In this document: positions 36,901 to 49,377 of the stretch, one piece after another | Layout: each line of letters opens with the position of its first letter | How positions within the stretch are numbered: position 1 is the stretch's first letter | Assembly: GCA_009823395.1 (NCBI GenBank) | Contig: CM020506.1 | Span: forward strand, 4,922,501 to 4,986,500 | Direction of reading: 5' to 3' | Length of the DNA stretch: 64,000 nucleotides | Source of the DNA: Thamnaconus septentrionalis | Taxonomy: Eukaryota > Chordata > Actinopteri > Tetraodontiformes > Monacanthidae | Translations under genes and position numbers: made by a program | Notes under the pieces: model-generated | Databases searched by the model: none | The model's input: only the letters and a program-made list of their open reading frames with translations | What the model was told of the DNA's origin: nothing

Positions 36901-38740
36901 AGACTTCCATTGCAATGGTATCCCAAAAATTGTAAGTCAGAATAAAAATAATTGCCACAATAAACACATTAAAAGATTCGTTTATACTGCAGAAAAGCTG
37001 ATAAACCAAAGCAGTTGAAGGCTGAGATGAGTGAAGTGCAGCACCAGATGTGCAGTAAGAGCAGGCAGGTCATTTTAACACTTACATCCAATCCTCAGGA
37101 GAATTTGCTGGATGTTGTTTAAGGATAAACGTTTAACAGTCATGCCAAGAGATAAAAAGCAGGCATAAATCCAAGTTTATGTCTTTAGAGGGAGCTTCAA
37201 CAACTTGATGCTAAGGTTAGCTGAGTTTAGTTTGGTTTAGCTAAGACGCCTTAAATAGTTCAGCTATTCTGGAGAGAATTCCAGGTGTTGACTTTCTGTT
37301 TCTGTTTTGCTTTAGCTTAGCATTGGATGATTGAAGTGTCAGTTGTTAGCGCTGAGAATTCAATCTCATATTAGAAGTATTGTTTTTCTACTTGACACTG
37401 TAAAAACCTTATTTCTCCTCTATGTAAACTCATCTGAGTTCAGCGTGCCGAAAATCCACCGACCTTATTAAAAAGTCTTGTTCCATGCAACATGATGTTT
37501 TTCGGAGATTGAAGTGTATAGGTGACAGAGGAGAGGGAGGTGAATTGAAAAATATGCATATGTATATATATATGTATATACAGATTTAAGGCTTTGAGGC
37601 ATTGTCCATTTTCGACATGCAGGTTCCTTTAATACAAGCAAGACATGGATAAAAAAAAAAATCATTGTAATGCAATGAAGTCGGTGCGCAACACAACTGG
37701 TAGCTCTTCAACGTTAAACTCCTTTTTTCGATCTATTAAATCCTAAATGTTTGAGACCAGATCAATCTTTTAGGATCAATGAATCGTTTAAAGCTTGTTA
37801 ATGCTTGAGTTCGGAATTTTCCTCATGTTGTGTAAATGTGTCTGAGAATAGCAGCGGCCAGTGTGAGAGAACTACTGTGACACAGGTAGGTGTATAGAGA
37901 TGCTCGGCATGTGGAGGTCACTTGGCTGAGAGTGATATCGTTTGACACAAGCGCTCGTGTCTGCAGCATCTCAATGAGCTCTGGCTCTTCATCTGTCTGG
38001 GTCGATACTGAAGCCACAGAGCAAGAAGGAGACCAAAACACTGGGAAGGAAGAGGAGAAAAGAAGGAGGGGATGGGCTTTGTAGTACATTGAAGTGACAA
38101 AAGATTCCTGACACCTCGATTAAATTGGTGGATAAAATGATAATTACCAATCACAAATGATTTTCTTTTCTTTTTTTTAATTTCAAAACTGCTCTGTATA
38201 ATTTGATTAAGACTTGTTTATGTCTCAGCGTCCCTCATTTCTGCAACACTCTGTGAAAATATCTCTGGGACCATAAAACAAGAGCTGGCCAGCAGCTAAT
38301 GGCTTGTAACGGTTATGGATCCTATCCATGATGAGGACCAGTGTAGGCAACCTGACATCAGTGTGTTACAACGCTAAGTTGATCAGTGGATGCAGTTAAC
38401 AATTAGATGACCCTCTTTCTTTATTAAACTGAACTTTGCCCTTTATTTTCCTTGACACTGTTTGAATTCACAACCCTCAAAAGACAGGGTAAGTGTTCTG
38501 ATTCTCTGAGCAAGAACAAAACCCACAACCTTTTACAAACTTGGTAAATGTTATTCCTCTATAAGCTACTAGGTCTTTGCAGACCTGACAGCGATTGTCA
38601 GAGCTTTGACCTTCTGCTTTTTGTCACTTCATGTTAACAAAGATGTAGAGGGGAGTTTAATCTGGCAAATCTCTTTGGCCTCAGAGGTATGAGGGTTATA
38701 GACCTTTACCCAAGCCTGTCAGTCCTTTGACTTGTCTATA
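33925..38740. other. Non-coding, gene-poor stretch
   Basis: Short open frames only; none has recognisable domains or exon-like splice contexts. I see no gene. Confidence 0.45.
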
Positions 38741-38870
38741 CCAGGCATGGGTAGACTATGGCCCGGGGGCCATAAGCGTCCCGTTAAACTTTTTAATCCG
38801 GTCCGCTGAACTTGAAGAAACTATGTTAATAGTAAGTAACATAATCACTGTATTGCATCATGTTTTAGCA
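38741..38870 (+). repeat. hAT-like element fragment related to 8062-8415
   Basis: Begins ccaggcatgggtagactatgg followed by cccgggggcc, then a block (ggtccgctgaacttgaaga) shared with the left part of the 8062-8415 element. The right end is missing. Confidence 0.5.
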
Positions 38871-39149
38871 TTGTAAATACATGTATATATATATATATAG
38901 CTTTTGTATGCTGGACCCAGTCTCAAGCTTTCATCAGTAACAAACTTGTGTGCTTTTCATATTACTCTTATTAATTCTCCAGGTGAAATTCCCGGAGTGG
39001 CGTTGTTGGCAACTATTTAAGGTACTCTTAAAAACTATAGGTAATACGTAATCCTGAGTAATTAAATTAAAAATTCTATTAATACTTATATGCCTTAGTT
39101 GGCTCTTCTCTGCCCTTTGCAGTTGCCACATATATATACTGTATATATA

Positions 39150-40290
39150 TATATGAGAGGATTGGTGTTGGTGTTGGGGTTGTGGTTGATGTTAGTGTTG
39201 GGCATGGGGTTGGGGTTTAAGTTAGGGTTAAATTTGGATTTAGGGTTGGATTTGGAGTTGGGGTTGGAGTTAGGGTTTGGTTTGGAATTGGGGTTAGGGT
39301 AATGGAATTAGGGTTAGGGTTTCGGGGTTCCTCGTGTGATACAAGCCCCGAATTTGATGTGGGTGCGTCTTGGAGGATCCTGATGAAAAAGCAAGTGGTC
39401 CCGTGTCTCTAGGACAAAGTTGACTTTTGACCCCATGTACTTGCATGGCATTAGGGTTAGTGATAAGGCTGGAATTAGGGTTAGGGTTAGGGTTAGTCTT
39501 GAATTAGGATTAGGGTGTCGGGGTTCCTCAGGTGCTAGAACCCCCAAATTTGACGTGGGTGCGTCTTGGAGGCTCCTGATGAAAAAGCGAGTGGTCCCGT
39601 GTCTCCAGGACAAAGTTGACTTTTGACCCCATGTACTTGCATGGCATTAGGGTTAGTGATAAGGCTGGAATTAGGGTTAGGGTTAGGGTTAGGGTTACTC
39701 TTGAATTAGGGTTAGGGTGTCGGGGTTCCTCAGGTGCTGGAAGCCCCAAATTTGACGTGGGTGCGTCTTGGAGGCTCCTGATGAAAAAGAAAGTGGTCCC
39801 GTGTCTCTAGGACAAAGTTGACCTTTGACCCCATGTACTTGCATGGCATTAGGGTTAGTGATAAGGCTGGAATTAGGGTTAGGGTTAGGGTTACGGCTGG
39901 AATTAGGGTTAGGGTTTTGAGGTTCCTCAGGTACTAGAAGCCCCAAATTTGACGTGGGTGCGTCTTGGGGCCTCCTGATGAACCTGCAAGTGTCCCCGTG
40001 TCTCTAGGACAAAGTTGACCTTTGACCCCATAGACTTGCATGGCATTAGGGTTAGCGATAAGGCTGGAATTAGGGTTAGGGTTAGGGTTAGTCTTGAATT
40101 AGGGTTAGGGTTTTGGGGTTCCTCAGGAGCTAGAAGCCCCACATTTGGCATGGGTGCGTCTTGGGGCTCCTGATGAACCTGCAAGTGTCCCCATGTCTCT
40201 AGGACAAAGTTGACTTTTGACCCCATAGACTTGCATGGCATTAGGGTTAGGGTTATGGGTTAGGGTTAGGGTTACGGCTGAAATTACGGT
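39150..40290 (+). repeat. Interstitial telomere-like satellite with a 195-202 bp unit
   Basis: From 39150 to about 39310 the plus strand is a degenerate run of TTGGGG/TTAGGG-like words. From about 39300 to 40290 there are five tandem copies of a composite unit: one to five TTAGGG words, then GGGGTTCCTC, then a non-telomeric block holding GACAAAGTTGAC and TTGCATGGCATTAGGGTTAG. GACAAAGTTGAC recurs at 39413, 39609, 39811, 40008 and 40203, spacing 196, 202, 197 and 195 bp. All TTAGGG words are in one orientation. Frames through the array are repeat shadows. Confidence 0.92.
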
Positions 40291-43200
40291 TAGGGTTATT
40301 TTGAAAACAAAATTTTCGGAGGATTTAACTTTGTAACCATTTTGCCCCCCTGAACTGTCCTGAACTTCCTCACAGAAAGTAGAATTGAAACAACAGCTCA
40401 GCTTAATTAATGTTTAACCATACTATATACTATACTAACATTTTATTATTTCTCTTTCTTAAAACAAACAAACAACTTTCTTTCTCTTAAAGGCCCACAA
40501 CTCACATTTGCCATCTTCCTTGCAAATGTCTTGGACCAAAACTTTGATCACTTTGCTTTCATAATCAATCTGAATATGAATTCCAAGGATGCCCAACATC
40601 CTTTATTGTGATGGAATGCATTTCCTTGTGGATTCATCACAGTGATAGAATAATATTACCTAGCTGAACCACCCAAGCATGGCTCCCTGCGCTCAGGGAT
40701 GGGACGCAGTGGTACAGAATTCAATCACAACTCGCATGCATTTTCGGAATGCGAGAACATAAACTCTGGCCGTGCAGAACGAGAATTTCCTTTTTTTGTT
40801 TTGGTTGTTGTTTCCACAGAAGAAACCGTAACTCTTGACTCCACATCCTGTTGTTGTTTTTTAATCTTTAACCCTGACATGGTCCTGTGATGTCGAGACT
40901 ACTCATGAATTCACACACAAAAAAACCAACTAGTCTAGATGAAAGGGCCAGGATGTCATAAAACTGATTTGGGAAATATTCCAACCAGCTGGAAGTGCAA
41001 AGGAGGAAGAAAACTGTCTTAGCTGGAAGAATGATCAGGACTCTGTAGTTCTGGATGAAGTCCAGGACTCACAAAAGTACCCAAGTGAGGACATTAAAAT
41101 TACCGTCACACAATGATTCTAATTCTAACAGTATTTAATATCATGAAGGTTAAGTCAATGTAAAAACATACCAGATACTATTGCTGCACTACTAAAAAAC
41201 TGTAAGAGAGATGAGAAGAACTGCAGAAGAATCCCTTCAGATTTTTGTGCACAATCTTTTTTTTTTTATTTACAATACAGATTCCATAATTACTACCCTT
41301 TTTGTTGTAGCTTAAATAATTTTAAAACTTGAGGAACCAATAGACTGTCATATGAATACATGTCTGATTCTGCTCTGACTTTTCATTGCAGACTGATTAA
41401 AACGCCCTAAACGCACTCAGTGTAAATACTATTCGTACTATTTCGAGGCGTCGTTATCCTGATGTAATGTGCTTTTAATTAACCATCCCATTTTTATGAC
41501 ACCGAGGGCAGAATCGATCTGCTCGGCTCATCAAATGACAGCCGTAAATGAGAGTCCTTAATGCAACGGCTATGCAGATTGAATCTAACAAATAGCTTCT
41601 TCTCACATTAGCGCCAGTTCTATCTGCACGGATCAAATGTCTCAGTGACTCACGCTAACTGCTACAGCTGCCGCGCAGACTGTAAAAATCTCCATCTTAT
41701 CACCGACCTCCTGCGTCACGTTGATGGCGATGATGTGATTTTCTGACTGCTGGGAGACCAAACACGGCCAGAGCGGAGCCGGTCCTGCCGAGGCTCTTAT
41801 TATGTTTCCCGCGTCCTCTATCGGGGGTTTTATCGCCTCCTAATGTTTATTGTCTTGTTGTCAACGCGCCATGTGGGACGGAGACGCTGCAGGCTGATGG
41901 TCAGGTCACCGGAGGTGCACCGGGATCAGGGAGGAAAACATTTCCTTCTCACCAGGAGTGGAGCTGACTGGTGAGGCCTCAGCTGTCAGTCCGCGTCTTG
42001 CTGAAGCAGGAAACCACACGGCGCCAGAGAAACACCACGTTGTGCATGTCTAATTCCTACTGGAGGAGCCAAACAGAAAAAAGATTTAATTTTTTTTTTA
42101 AATTCACGTGATGTTGACAGAGTTGCAACGTTGTTATTTGTCTTTGGACTAATTTCATTTGAATTCAAGAATATTTTCAGGATTTTTTTTATACCCTGGG
42201 AGCCTTCAACTAGCCTGAAGCCTGCAAGTAGAGTATTTACCGGACTAAACCTTCTGTGTTTGTGTTTGGCCAGAAAACTCAGCTTTTCTACCCTGTTTGT
42301 TTTCACATCAAACAAAACACTTTGCTCGAGCTTCAGCCTTTCTTGCCACACTGAAAGCTGACAGGTTCCTGAGTGTGATCTTTGGAAAATGCAGCCTTTT
42401 CACTGACTGGCAACGTGGAGCGCCTGACAGCACCGTGACATTGTGGCTCGCTTCACCGATGTTTGTTACGTGTTTACTCTCGTAGTTGAGTATAGGAGGA
42501 CTGTGAAGAACAACACTGCGTTTCTGCTTGGGGCTAATAGGTTTATTAAAGCTTCTCCGTCAAGCACAGATTGTTACAGTTCTACCGTGACCAGCGAAGG
42601 TGCACATCATGTCTCTGTGGATTTCATTGCCATTTCTGTCGTGTTCGTCTGCACTCACTGTCTAAAGGTACAGGCGTGCGGTGCCTGTCACAGTTCCAGT
42701 CTACTCTTGCGTTCGCCATATAGAGTTTTTGATTGGTTTTATGATTGCACACGCAATTTTGAAGACCAGAAACATGTCTTTGGCATGTCTGCCACAAGTG
42801 CAGCTGTGATGTCGTGCACAGGAGGGGTTTGCAATGAGGTGCTAAACACAGACATAAACCACAGAGTGTAAAAATATGCCTCACACCTGGGCTCCATATG
42901 CACTTCACAATTTTTCAGCCAAGCCACCAGCTTCGAGATCCGACAGATAAGTTCAGAGCAACTCCAGGATCTTTTTTTTGCAGACCGCTGATCCAGAGCA
43001 TTAGGTTCATGGATCAGGTAGAACGCCGGACAGAACCACTGAGGTGACGCATCGCAGAGAAATTGGCAATTTTTCGCAACTTTGCACCTCAGGTGCACCT
43101 CTGAGAGACACTTTATCAACCACCCTCGAACCAAGACTTTTTAATTAATGACATTGGCCACTTTTTTAGGTAGAACGTTCAGAATGTTGTCGATGACGCA

Positions 43201-44202
43201 TGTAGTGAGTCAGCCAATCACAAGGCTGATGGGGTGAAGACGACTTGCTGGAGTTCAAAAGGCAAAATGCTTCTGTTGCCGAGTTTCATGTGGGAGATTT
43301 TTTGACAACAGTGCTGGTTTTAAACAGCAAATCAAGCTTGTTGTCTTCAGGAATTTGGCTGATATCTGCAGCTAAATATAATACAACCCAATGGACTTGC
43401 ACTGTTCTGAGAAGAAGTGTGTGTAAATTGTTTGTTGAAGTCGTCACTGCAGCCAGGAAAACACTCCTGACACATGGTTCCAATGTTCCTACTTTCTGTG
43501 GAAGTCTTCACCGCAAATGTCACAGTTGTTATAAGCATTATTTCAGGCTATAATCACCAAGATTCTCCATCATTTTTAATTTGATGCAGCATGTTGTGTA
43601 GTTGCTACTAATACTGCCATAATTGTACTTGAGAAGAGAACAAATGATAACGTCCAAAATGCCACACATTCCTAAAACTGTTGCTCCATGCACAGAGCCA
43701 GACAGACCAGTGTGACGCATGATAAGGCACTGTGCCTGTTGCCAACCTGAAAAGAAAGATGAGAAAAGGAAAGTGAGATTTAAAAAAAGCAAATCAAACT
43801 GTAACGAGGTCTTTGTTTATTTTCACGACATGTCTTTTGGGAAGAAAGGAGGAAAAATCAAGATGGATGCAAAGCACACAAACCTGATTAAAACCAAACT
43901 GCTCAGTTGAATCTGAATCAATAATCTTACTGCAGAGATGTGCTTATTTCCGTGTTTTGTACCGTGTGGGGAATTAAATCTGATGATTAATCAGCAGTCT
44001 CAGCGTTGAAATGTCTCCTACCATTTGGCTGATTGCCATGACATTTTCCACTCATCGAATCACCACCTGGTGGCTTTCCACTGAGTGCTGCAGACTCCAT
44101 ACATCCACACACAAAACAGACTCCATGGTTGGTTTCCTTGCTTTTCACACAGCATTTGCTCTGTTACAACAAATTTTGCTTATCAACTCTTTTTGACTCT
44201 CT
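40291..44202. other. Non-coding, gene-poor stretch
   Basis: No recognisable exon. The part at about 41400-41900 is less AT-rich and lower in simple repeats than its surroundings, with homeodomain-like TAAT and TTAATTAA words, and could be regulatory, but nothing proves it. Confidence 0.4.
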
Positions 44203-44290
44203 GAGGAAGGCTAGATTGTTGAAACGCGTCAGCGTTTTTAATGGTTTGAATGTAACCAAGCCGCTACAATAAAGGCTTTTGAACTTTTCT
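44203..44290 (+). repeat. Interspersed repeat end, family shared with 2031-2105
   Basis: Reads CTGAGGAAGGCTAGATTG, TTGAAACGCG, AACCAAGCC and ACAATAAAGG in order; the first blocks and the ACCAAGCC/ACAATAAA blocks are shared with the minus-strand copy near 2 kb. Probably the 3' end of a retroelement. Confidence 0.45.
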
Positions 44291-47200
44291 ATGAGAGTGC
44301 CTTGGAGTTTCTCCTGTTTGCTTCTTCTGTTTGCTGTTTGCTTATCGTTTAATTGTGTGTCGTATCTTTGTCGCCTTTACTGGATCTTTCTTTGAGCAAC
44401 CTCATTATCCCCTTGTTAGTCACTGCTCTCACTAACATTTTTACTTTACTCATTCTCCCACGCTGGTTGAAATGCAACAGTGGGAGATTTACTTGGAAAG
44501 AGGAAATAATGTGCACTATGCACACATCAGTGACATATTGGAGTTTCAAAGTCAGCCAGTGGATTTTGATAATAGACTAAATTACTGGAATAAAAAAATA
44601 AGTAAAAAAAGAAACCTGACCCTAACTAAGGCAGAGAAAATAAAACAATTCAAAAGTAGGCTAAACCCTTAGAGGAGAAGAAGAGAATATAAAGGCTATG
44701 CACTGGATGTATTTACCTATCTAGAGAGTGACTTTTTTTCCTTAAATCCAATGTCATTTTTAATTCTAAGCCCAGATGATGAAGACACAACCTTTTCACA
44801 AAAGAGACAGCAGAACAGCAACACTGGTTATCAATTCCAAACACACTCTTATGTCTCTTAGCACTCAAGAGCTATGAACTGCGAGGTATGAACGCTACAT
44901 GGCAATCATTTTCACAAGGGCCTCTCCTGCATGCAACACTCACCACACACTCCTGTATGGACTTTTCATGTCCAGTGTGCGTGTAAAGAGTTATTTAAGT
45001 GCAATGAAAACAACATCTCAGGTCGGACGTGCAGAGAATTCCAGTGGGAGCACAGGCAGACAGTCTGAGGATGATGCCTTCTTCTGTCAGCCGCCTCAGT
45101 CTCATCATCTCCTTCCATCACTGACATTCATCCACTCTGACGGCACTCCTTGGATTCTCTGATGAGCTTCTGAGCAACAGAAGGTCACGAGGCGCCACTT
45201 CACCAATGATTGTCAGGCGGTTCCTGCAGGTGAAATGCGGACACGCCCACGCTGTATTTATATATGTCAGCGTAAATTTCCAACAAGCTGGAGGGAGTGG
45301 GAGGGGGATGGTTAAAGTTAAAGTCTTTGTCCTTGTCTTGATTGGTTACATGTATTTGATCTCATTCTGCTTTCATCACCTGCTGAATTAAAAATATTAC
45401 GTTGAATTTTATGAGGAGAAGAGAAACGTGATGAGTGTATTTCTTATTCTTGGATATGGTGTGAAAAATTTCTTTTTGGTACAGCCTGCGCTCGGGATCG
45501 ATGATGAAATGTGCAGACTGGTGAGCACAGACCCACTTTTAGCAGACTTTAGCAGACTTTAGCAGAGAATATGGCTCCGTACAGTACGTCTGCTCAGGCC
45601 TGGGAGACTGGCTAGTGGCCCCTTGGGGAAACTCCATGAAGCTCAAAGCTAATAAAACAATGCACTAAAGTAAAATCACAGACTGATTTTAAATGATGGT
45701 CAGAGAGAATCAGTGCGAAGTGTGCAGTCGAATGAAAAGCGAAACGCTGAAAAGAGGACAAATGTCAAACTTGTTGCCAAAAAAACCACTCTGCTGCAAA
45801 AGCCAACGACTGAACATGCAGCTTAGATTCAGTGTTATTTATGAATGTTTATTTTAACAAAGAAGGGAGTGTTGGTTCTTGAAGCAGAGTGAGGTCAAGA
45901 TGTGGAATTAGTTCCAGGGATCTCGAGAAAAATCCAAGCGCGGAGCTTGTAAATGCACCGTCTTGAGTTAAGAGCAGAGCTGACTCAACAGGCTGTAGAT
46001 ACTCCAAATAACACCATAGACAGACTTACATAATGTAAAGAATTTTGTGCTTGGTCTCTCTTGGAGACAGACTTCACATAAGGCATCACTGGCTTTTTTT
46101 TTTTTTTTTTTTTTTAAGAAGATCTTTGTTTGTTTCCTGTCTGATGAGTCTGTGCCAGTTACAGCTCATAAAGAAAGGGAAGGGCAATTATTTATTCAGC
46201 AGTTATCGTGGAATTTCCCTCCGCCGTTAGCCTTTACAAGAAATCAAATGGCCCATGTGGATGACGTGTCTGCCATACTTTTCATTTCTAGTCCAATAGT
46301 GGTAATAAGCTTGGGGGGTGAAAAAAAGCCAGTGCTATAATGACACTGGCGGTGCAGCAGAGAAACCACTTTGGTTGCTGCTGCACAAACAGGCTCCGAC
46401 TTCGGCACACAGCTTCTGCTTCCTCCCCGAGTGTCACACACAAGCGAGGCTCATCCCGGCTGCGAGACGTCAGAACAATCGCCTCCATTTATGCTGGGCA
46501 GGAGAGGGTTGATGAGGAGCTGCACGTTCTCCCCCTAAATTATCATGCTCCAACAGCCAGCGGGCACAATGGGCCATGATGCAACCTGGGGACCCATTCA
46601 GAGACAAGACAAACAGCAAAGATTGCCTACGGATGAAGTGTCATAAGGGGGTGAAACATGCGATGTGAAACATGCGATGCTAGGGATGATTCCGGCACAT
46701 AACTTGATTTATTTAATGCACATGCGCACGTACGCACACACGCACACAGAGGCAGATACTTCAGCTGTGGCGTTAATGACCCGTCAGGTCAGGGCCCCTC
46801 CAAAGGGTCACAAGATGAAACTGCAGCATTATGAGGCCATAACACAATGAGGTAATGTCTCCTCTCATCAGCACAGTGTTTATGGACGTCCTGGACCTCC
46901 GTGTTCACACCAGCATCATATGAGCCTCGGCTCTACGGATGCCACTGCAAATCAAGGAAAACAATGTGACTCTAATGACGGTGGAGGTGTGGCAGGGTGA
47001 GCAAACACTGTTGCAAATGTGAGCGTTTGGCAAACTCAAACTTGCCCGAGTGAGACACTCGTGGCCCTGTTGTTCCCTTCAAACCAGGCGTCTCCTGGTT
47101 AATGTAACTAATGTGTGATGTGGTGGATGATGAACCTATTGAGTCCTTCTGGGGGTCTGTTCCTCGGACTCATCTTGCTTGCGCTCTCGCAGTGCCGTCA

Positions 47201-47341
47201 CTATGCAGAGAAGAGGGCCACTTAGGACAGATAGTCCCCGGAACTCATTTAAATAACAGACTTGTGATCAATAGGACAAAGGAACAAGTTGTGTAGAACA
47301 TCTACATTTTCTCTTAATTCACTCAGATTCTGTCTGGGGGA

Positions 47342-47343
<2 letters not shown>
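44291..47343. other. Non-coding, gene-poor stretch
   Basis: Includes a T-run at 46095-46115 and triplicated CTTTAGCAGA words near 45537-45565. No gene seen. Confidence 0.4.

Positions 47344-47398
<55 letters not shown>
47344..47398 (+). repeat. (CA)n microsatellite
   Basis: About 27 AC units, uninterrupted. Confidence 0.97.
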
Positions 47399-47400
<2 letters not shown>

Positions 47401-48279
47401 GAAACGTGTTTGAACAATGTAGCCACCTTCTTACAAGTGGAACTGGTCTTTATGTAAACACAGATGCTGCAAATCAGAAAATGTGATCTTACTAAAGAAG
47501 GACCTTGCAAACACGAAAAAAGCCATTACAGAAAAAACATTTAGAGATAAAGGTGATAAATGAACGGAGCAGAAGTGTTGCTGTTGAATGCACACGTGAC
47601 GAGGAAACATTTTTATCGAGTTGCATGACAAAGGCAAGCAGCAGACAGTGTTTCTCTTTAATCATAAATCATAAATGATAGATCTTAGAAATCTGTAAAG
47701 ATGATGGCTGAGCAAAGTTTGTGCAATCCAAAACATGCACTTTCATTCACCACCACGCTGATGTTTTACAGACAAAACAACCTTTAAAAATTGGACAGCC
47801 ACAGTGACAAAGGGCTCTGATGCACAAACACCATATTTTTTATTTTTTCACAACAGCCTGTTGCTTTTGTTAGTTCAGCTATTTATAATCCCGAATTTCA
47901 CTTTTTTCCCTGCAAGACATAAAATTATGCATCGATGTTAAATCAACCATATGCAAACAAAACATGGGCGTGAAACATTGTCATCACATGAGTTCTTGAT
48001 ATAAAAAAAAACTCAACTTGACAATGGGATCATGGTTAAAGTACTTTTAATTCATAAATAAAATCAATGTCAGAGGACACCATGTGATTGTAAAGTCTTG
48101 AATTATTCATTGAGCTCATATATATCTGGTGTTTTTCAACAACTGAGGTTTTATTTCATATTTTCTTTTTCATATCTATTAAAAAATATTGTATTCCATA
48201 TTTTAAGTATTCTTATTTCAACGTTTAAATTTTAAAAAAATGTGACAGTGGCGGTGCTGTCACTGTGTCTCTGATTGAT

Positions 48280-48341
48280 CATGCGCCTTGGCCACTTGGC
48301 CAAGGGGATATCCCTTTGGCCAAGTGGCCAAGCGCGCATGG
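48280..48341. repeat. About 60-bp near-perfect palindrome centred on GGATATCC
   Basis: The 46 bp at 48287-48332 is its own reverse complement except for one symmetric mismatch pair next to the centre; CATGCGC-type sequence extends the arms on both sides with a one-base bulge. The repeated word is TTGGCCAAGTGGCCAAG and its complement. Confidence 0.85.
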
Positions 48342-48375
48342 CTATTACCTGGGAGTCTGGGGTTCGAAGTCCCCC
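48310..48375 (+). repeat. tRNA-like sequence with pol III A and B boxes (pseudo-tRNA or SINE head)
   Basis: TGGCCAAGTGG at 48317-48327 fits the A box and GGTTCGAAGTC at 48361-48371 the B box, 44 nt apart, as in tRNA genes. The 7 bases before the A box do not pair with bases after the T-arm, because they belong to the palindrome, so this is not a functional tRNA. A tRNA-derived SINE head or a rearranged tRNA pseudogene is likely. Confidence 0.6.
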
Positions 48376-49273
48376 CGGGCCCTCTGCGCCTTGTCACAAA
48401 AACAAAGTTGAGTTCAAACTGCAGCCAGTACACTCACGCACACACACAATCAGGAAGAAAACAACACTTTAATCAACAACAAGCAGCAGGGGGAAGGAGG
48501 CTCCAAGGTGTAAACAATGACAGCTGATGCAGGTGCTCCCAGTGTCCTTCCCCCACTGCCAAAAAAAAAAACTCCTCACCAAGTAGTCATGTGACCATCG
48601 CTTCCTACAATCCCACATTGATGTGTGTAGAGAGAAAAAAAATCTCCCAAGAAAAATACACACACATATGTTTGGACGTCCTGTCATCATACATAATACA
48701 TGTGAGTGAGACTGAGGGTTTCCACCTGCTGCTGCCGCCTCGCCTCTTTAACTGTGACGCACCTGTCTGGTCACCTGCTCCTCCTCCGGAAGGTCTGCGG
48801 TGGCAGAACATCACAGGCATGAGTTCTCCTGAGGACACATCCCACCCCTGGAATCAGGCAGGCACCATTCCCGTAAGATTCTGGAAGATTGGGAACTGTT
48901 CGTAGACTGTTTACACGTCTCCCTTTTTTCTTTTCCTTTCTTTTCTCTTTTTTTCTTTCACTCCCTCGGGAACTCTGACGCACCCACCGTTCCGGCTCCG
49001 TTCTGTCCCTCCGCCTGCAGCGCTGCAGGGGCCACCCCATTTCTTTGGAAGCGCCGTCTGGGGGAACCGTATGGAGACCAAGTTGCGCGTCAGGCGCGCA
49101 GCTCGGCGTCGTGGTGGAGCAGCTCCGAAAATAACCCCGCAGCGTCACGGACACGGCCAGCTCCCGCGCGGGCATGAAAACATACGCGCGACACGTCTTC
49201 CCACCACGGTCGGCGCCCGCGAACTCCGCGTGCTGAGAACTTCCTCGACCCGTTCCGTTCTCCTCTGAGCGCG

Positions 49274-49275
<2 letters not shown>
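48376..49275. other. adora1 5' flank and probable 5' UTR
   Basis: No coding exon recognised. CpG density rises over 48960-49270, immediately before the CA repeat, which suggests the adora1 promoter or 5' UTR. A TC-rich run lies at 48917-48960. Confidence 0.4.

Positions 49276-49344
<69 letters not shown>
49276..49344 (+). repeat. (CA)34 microsatellite just upstream of the adora1 start codon
   Basis: An uninterrupted 69-bp CA run that ends 33 bp before the ATG, so it is probably transcribed in the 5' UTR. Confidence 0.95.
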
Positions 49345-49346
<2 letters not shown>

Positions 49347-49377
49347 GTCCTCTCACTCAGCCAGGCGTTCCGCCAAC

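Noticed and set aside
39099..40241. Open frames with repeated Leu/Gly or GSKVNFVLETRDH-like peptides
   Set aside because: They are translations of the telomere-like satellite on both strands; the repeat period, not a protein, keeps them open.
42443..42871. Plus-strand 142-codon frame
   Set aside because: No domain, no splice context and a minus-strand frame of similar length overlaps it; consistent with chance.
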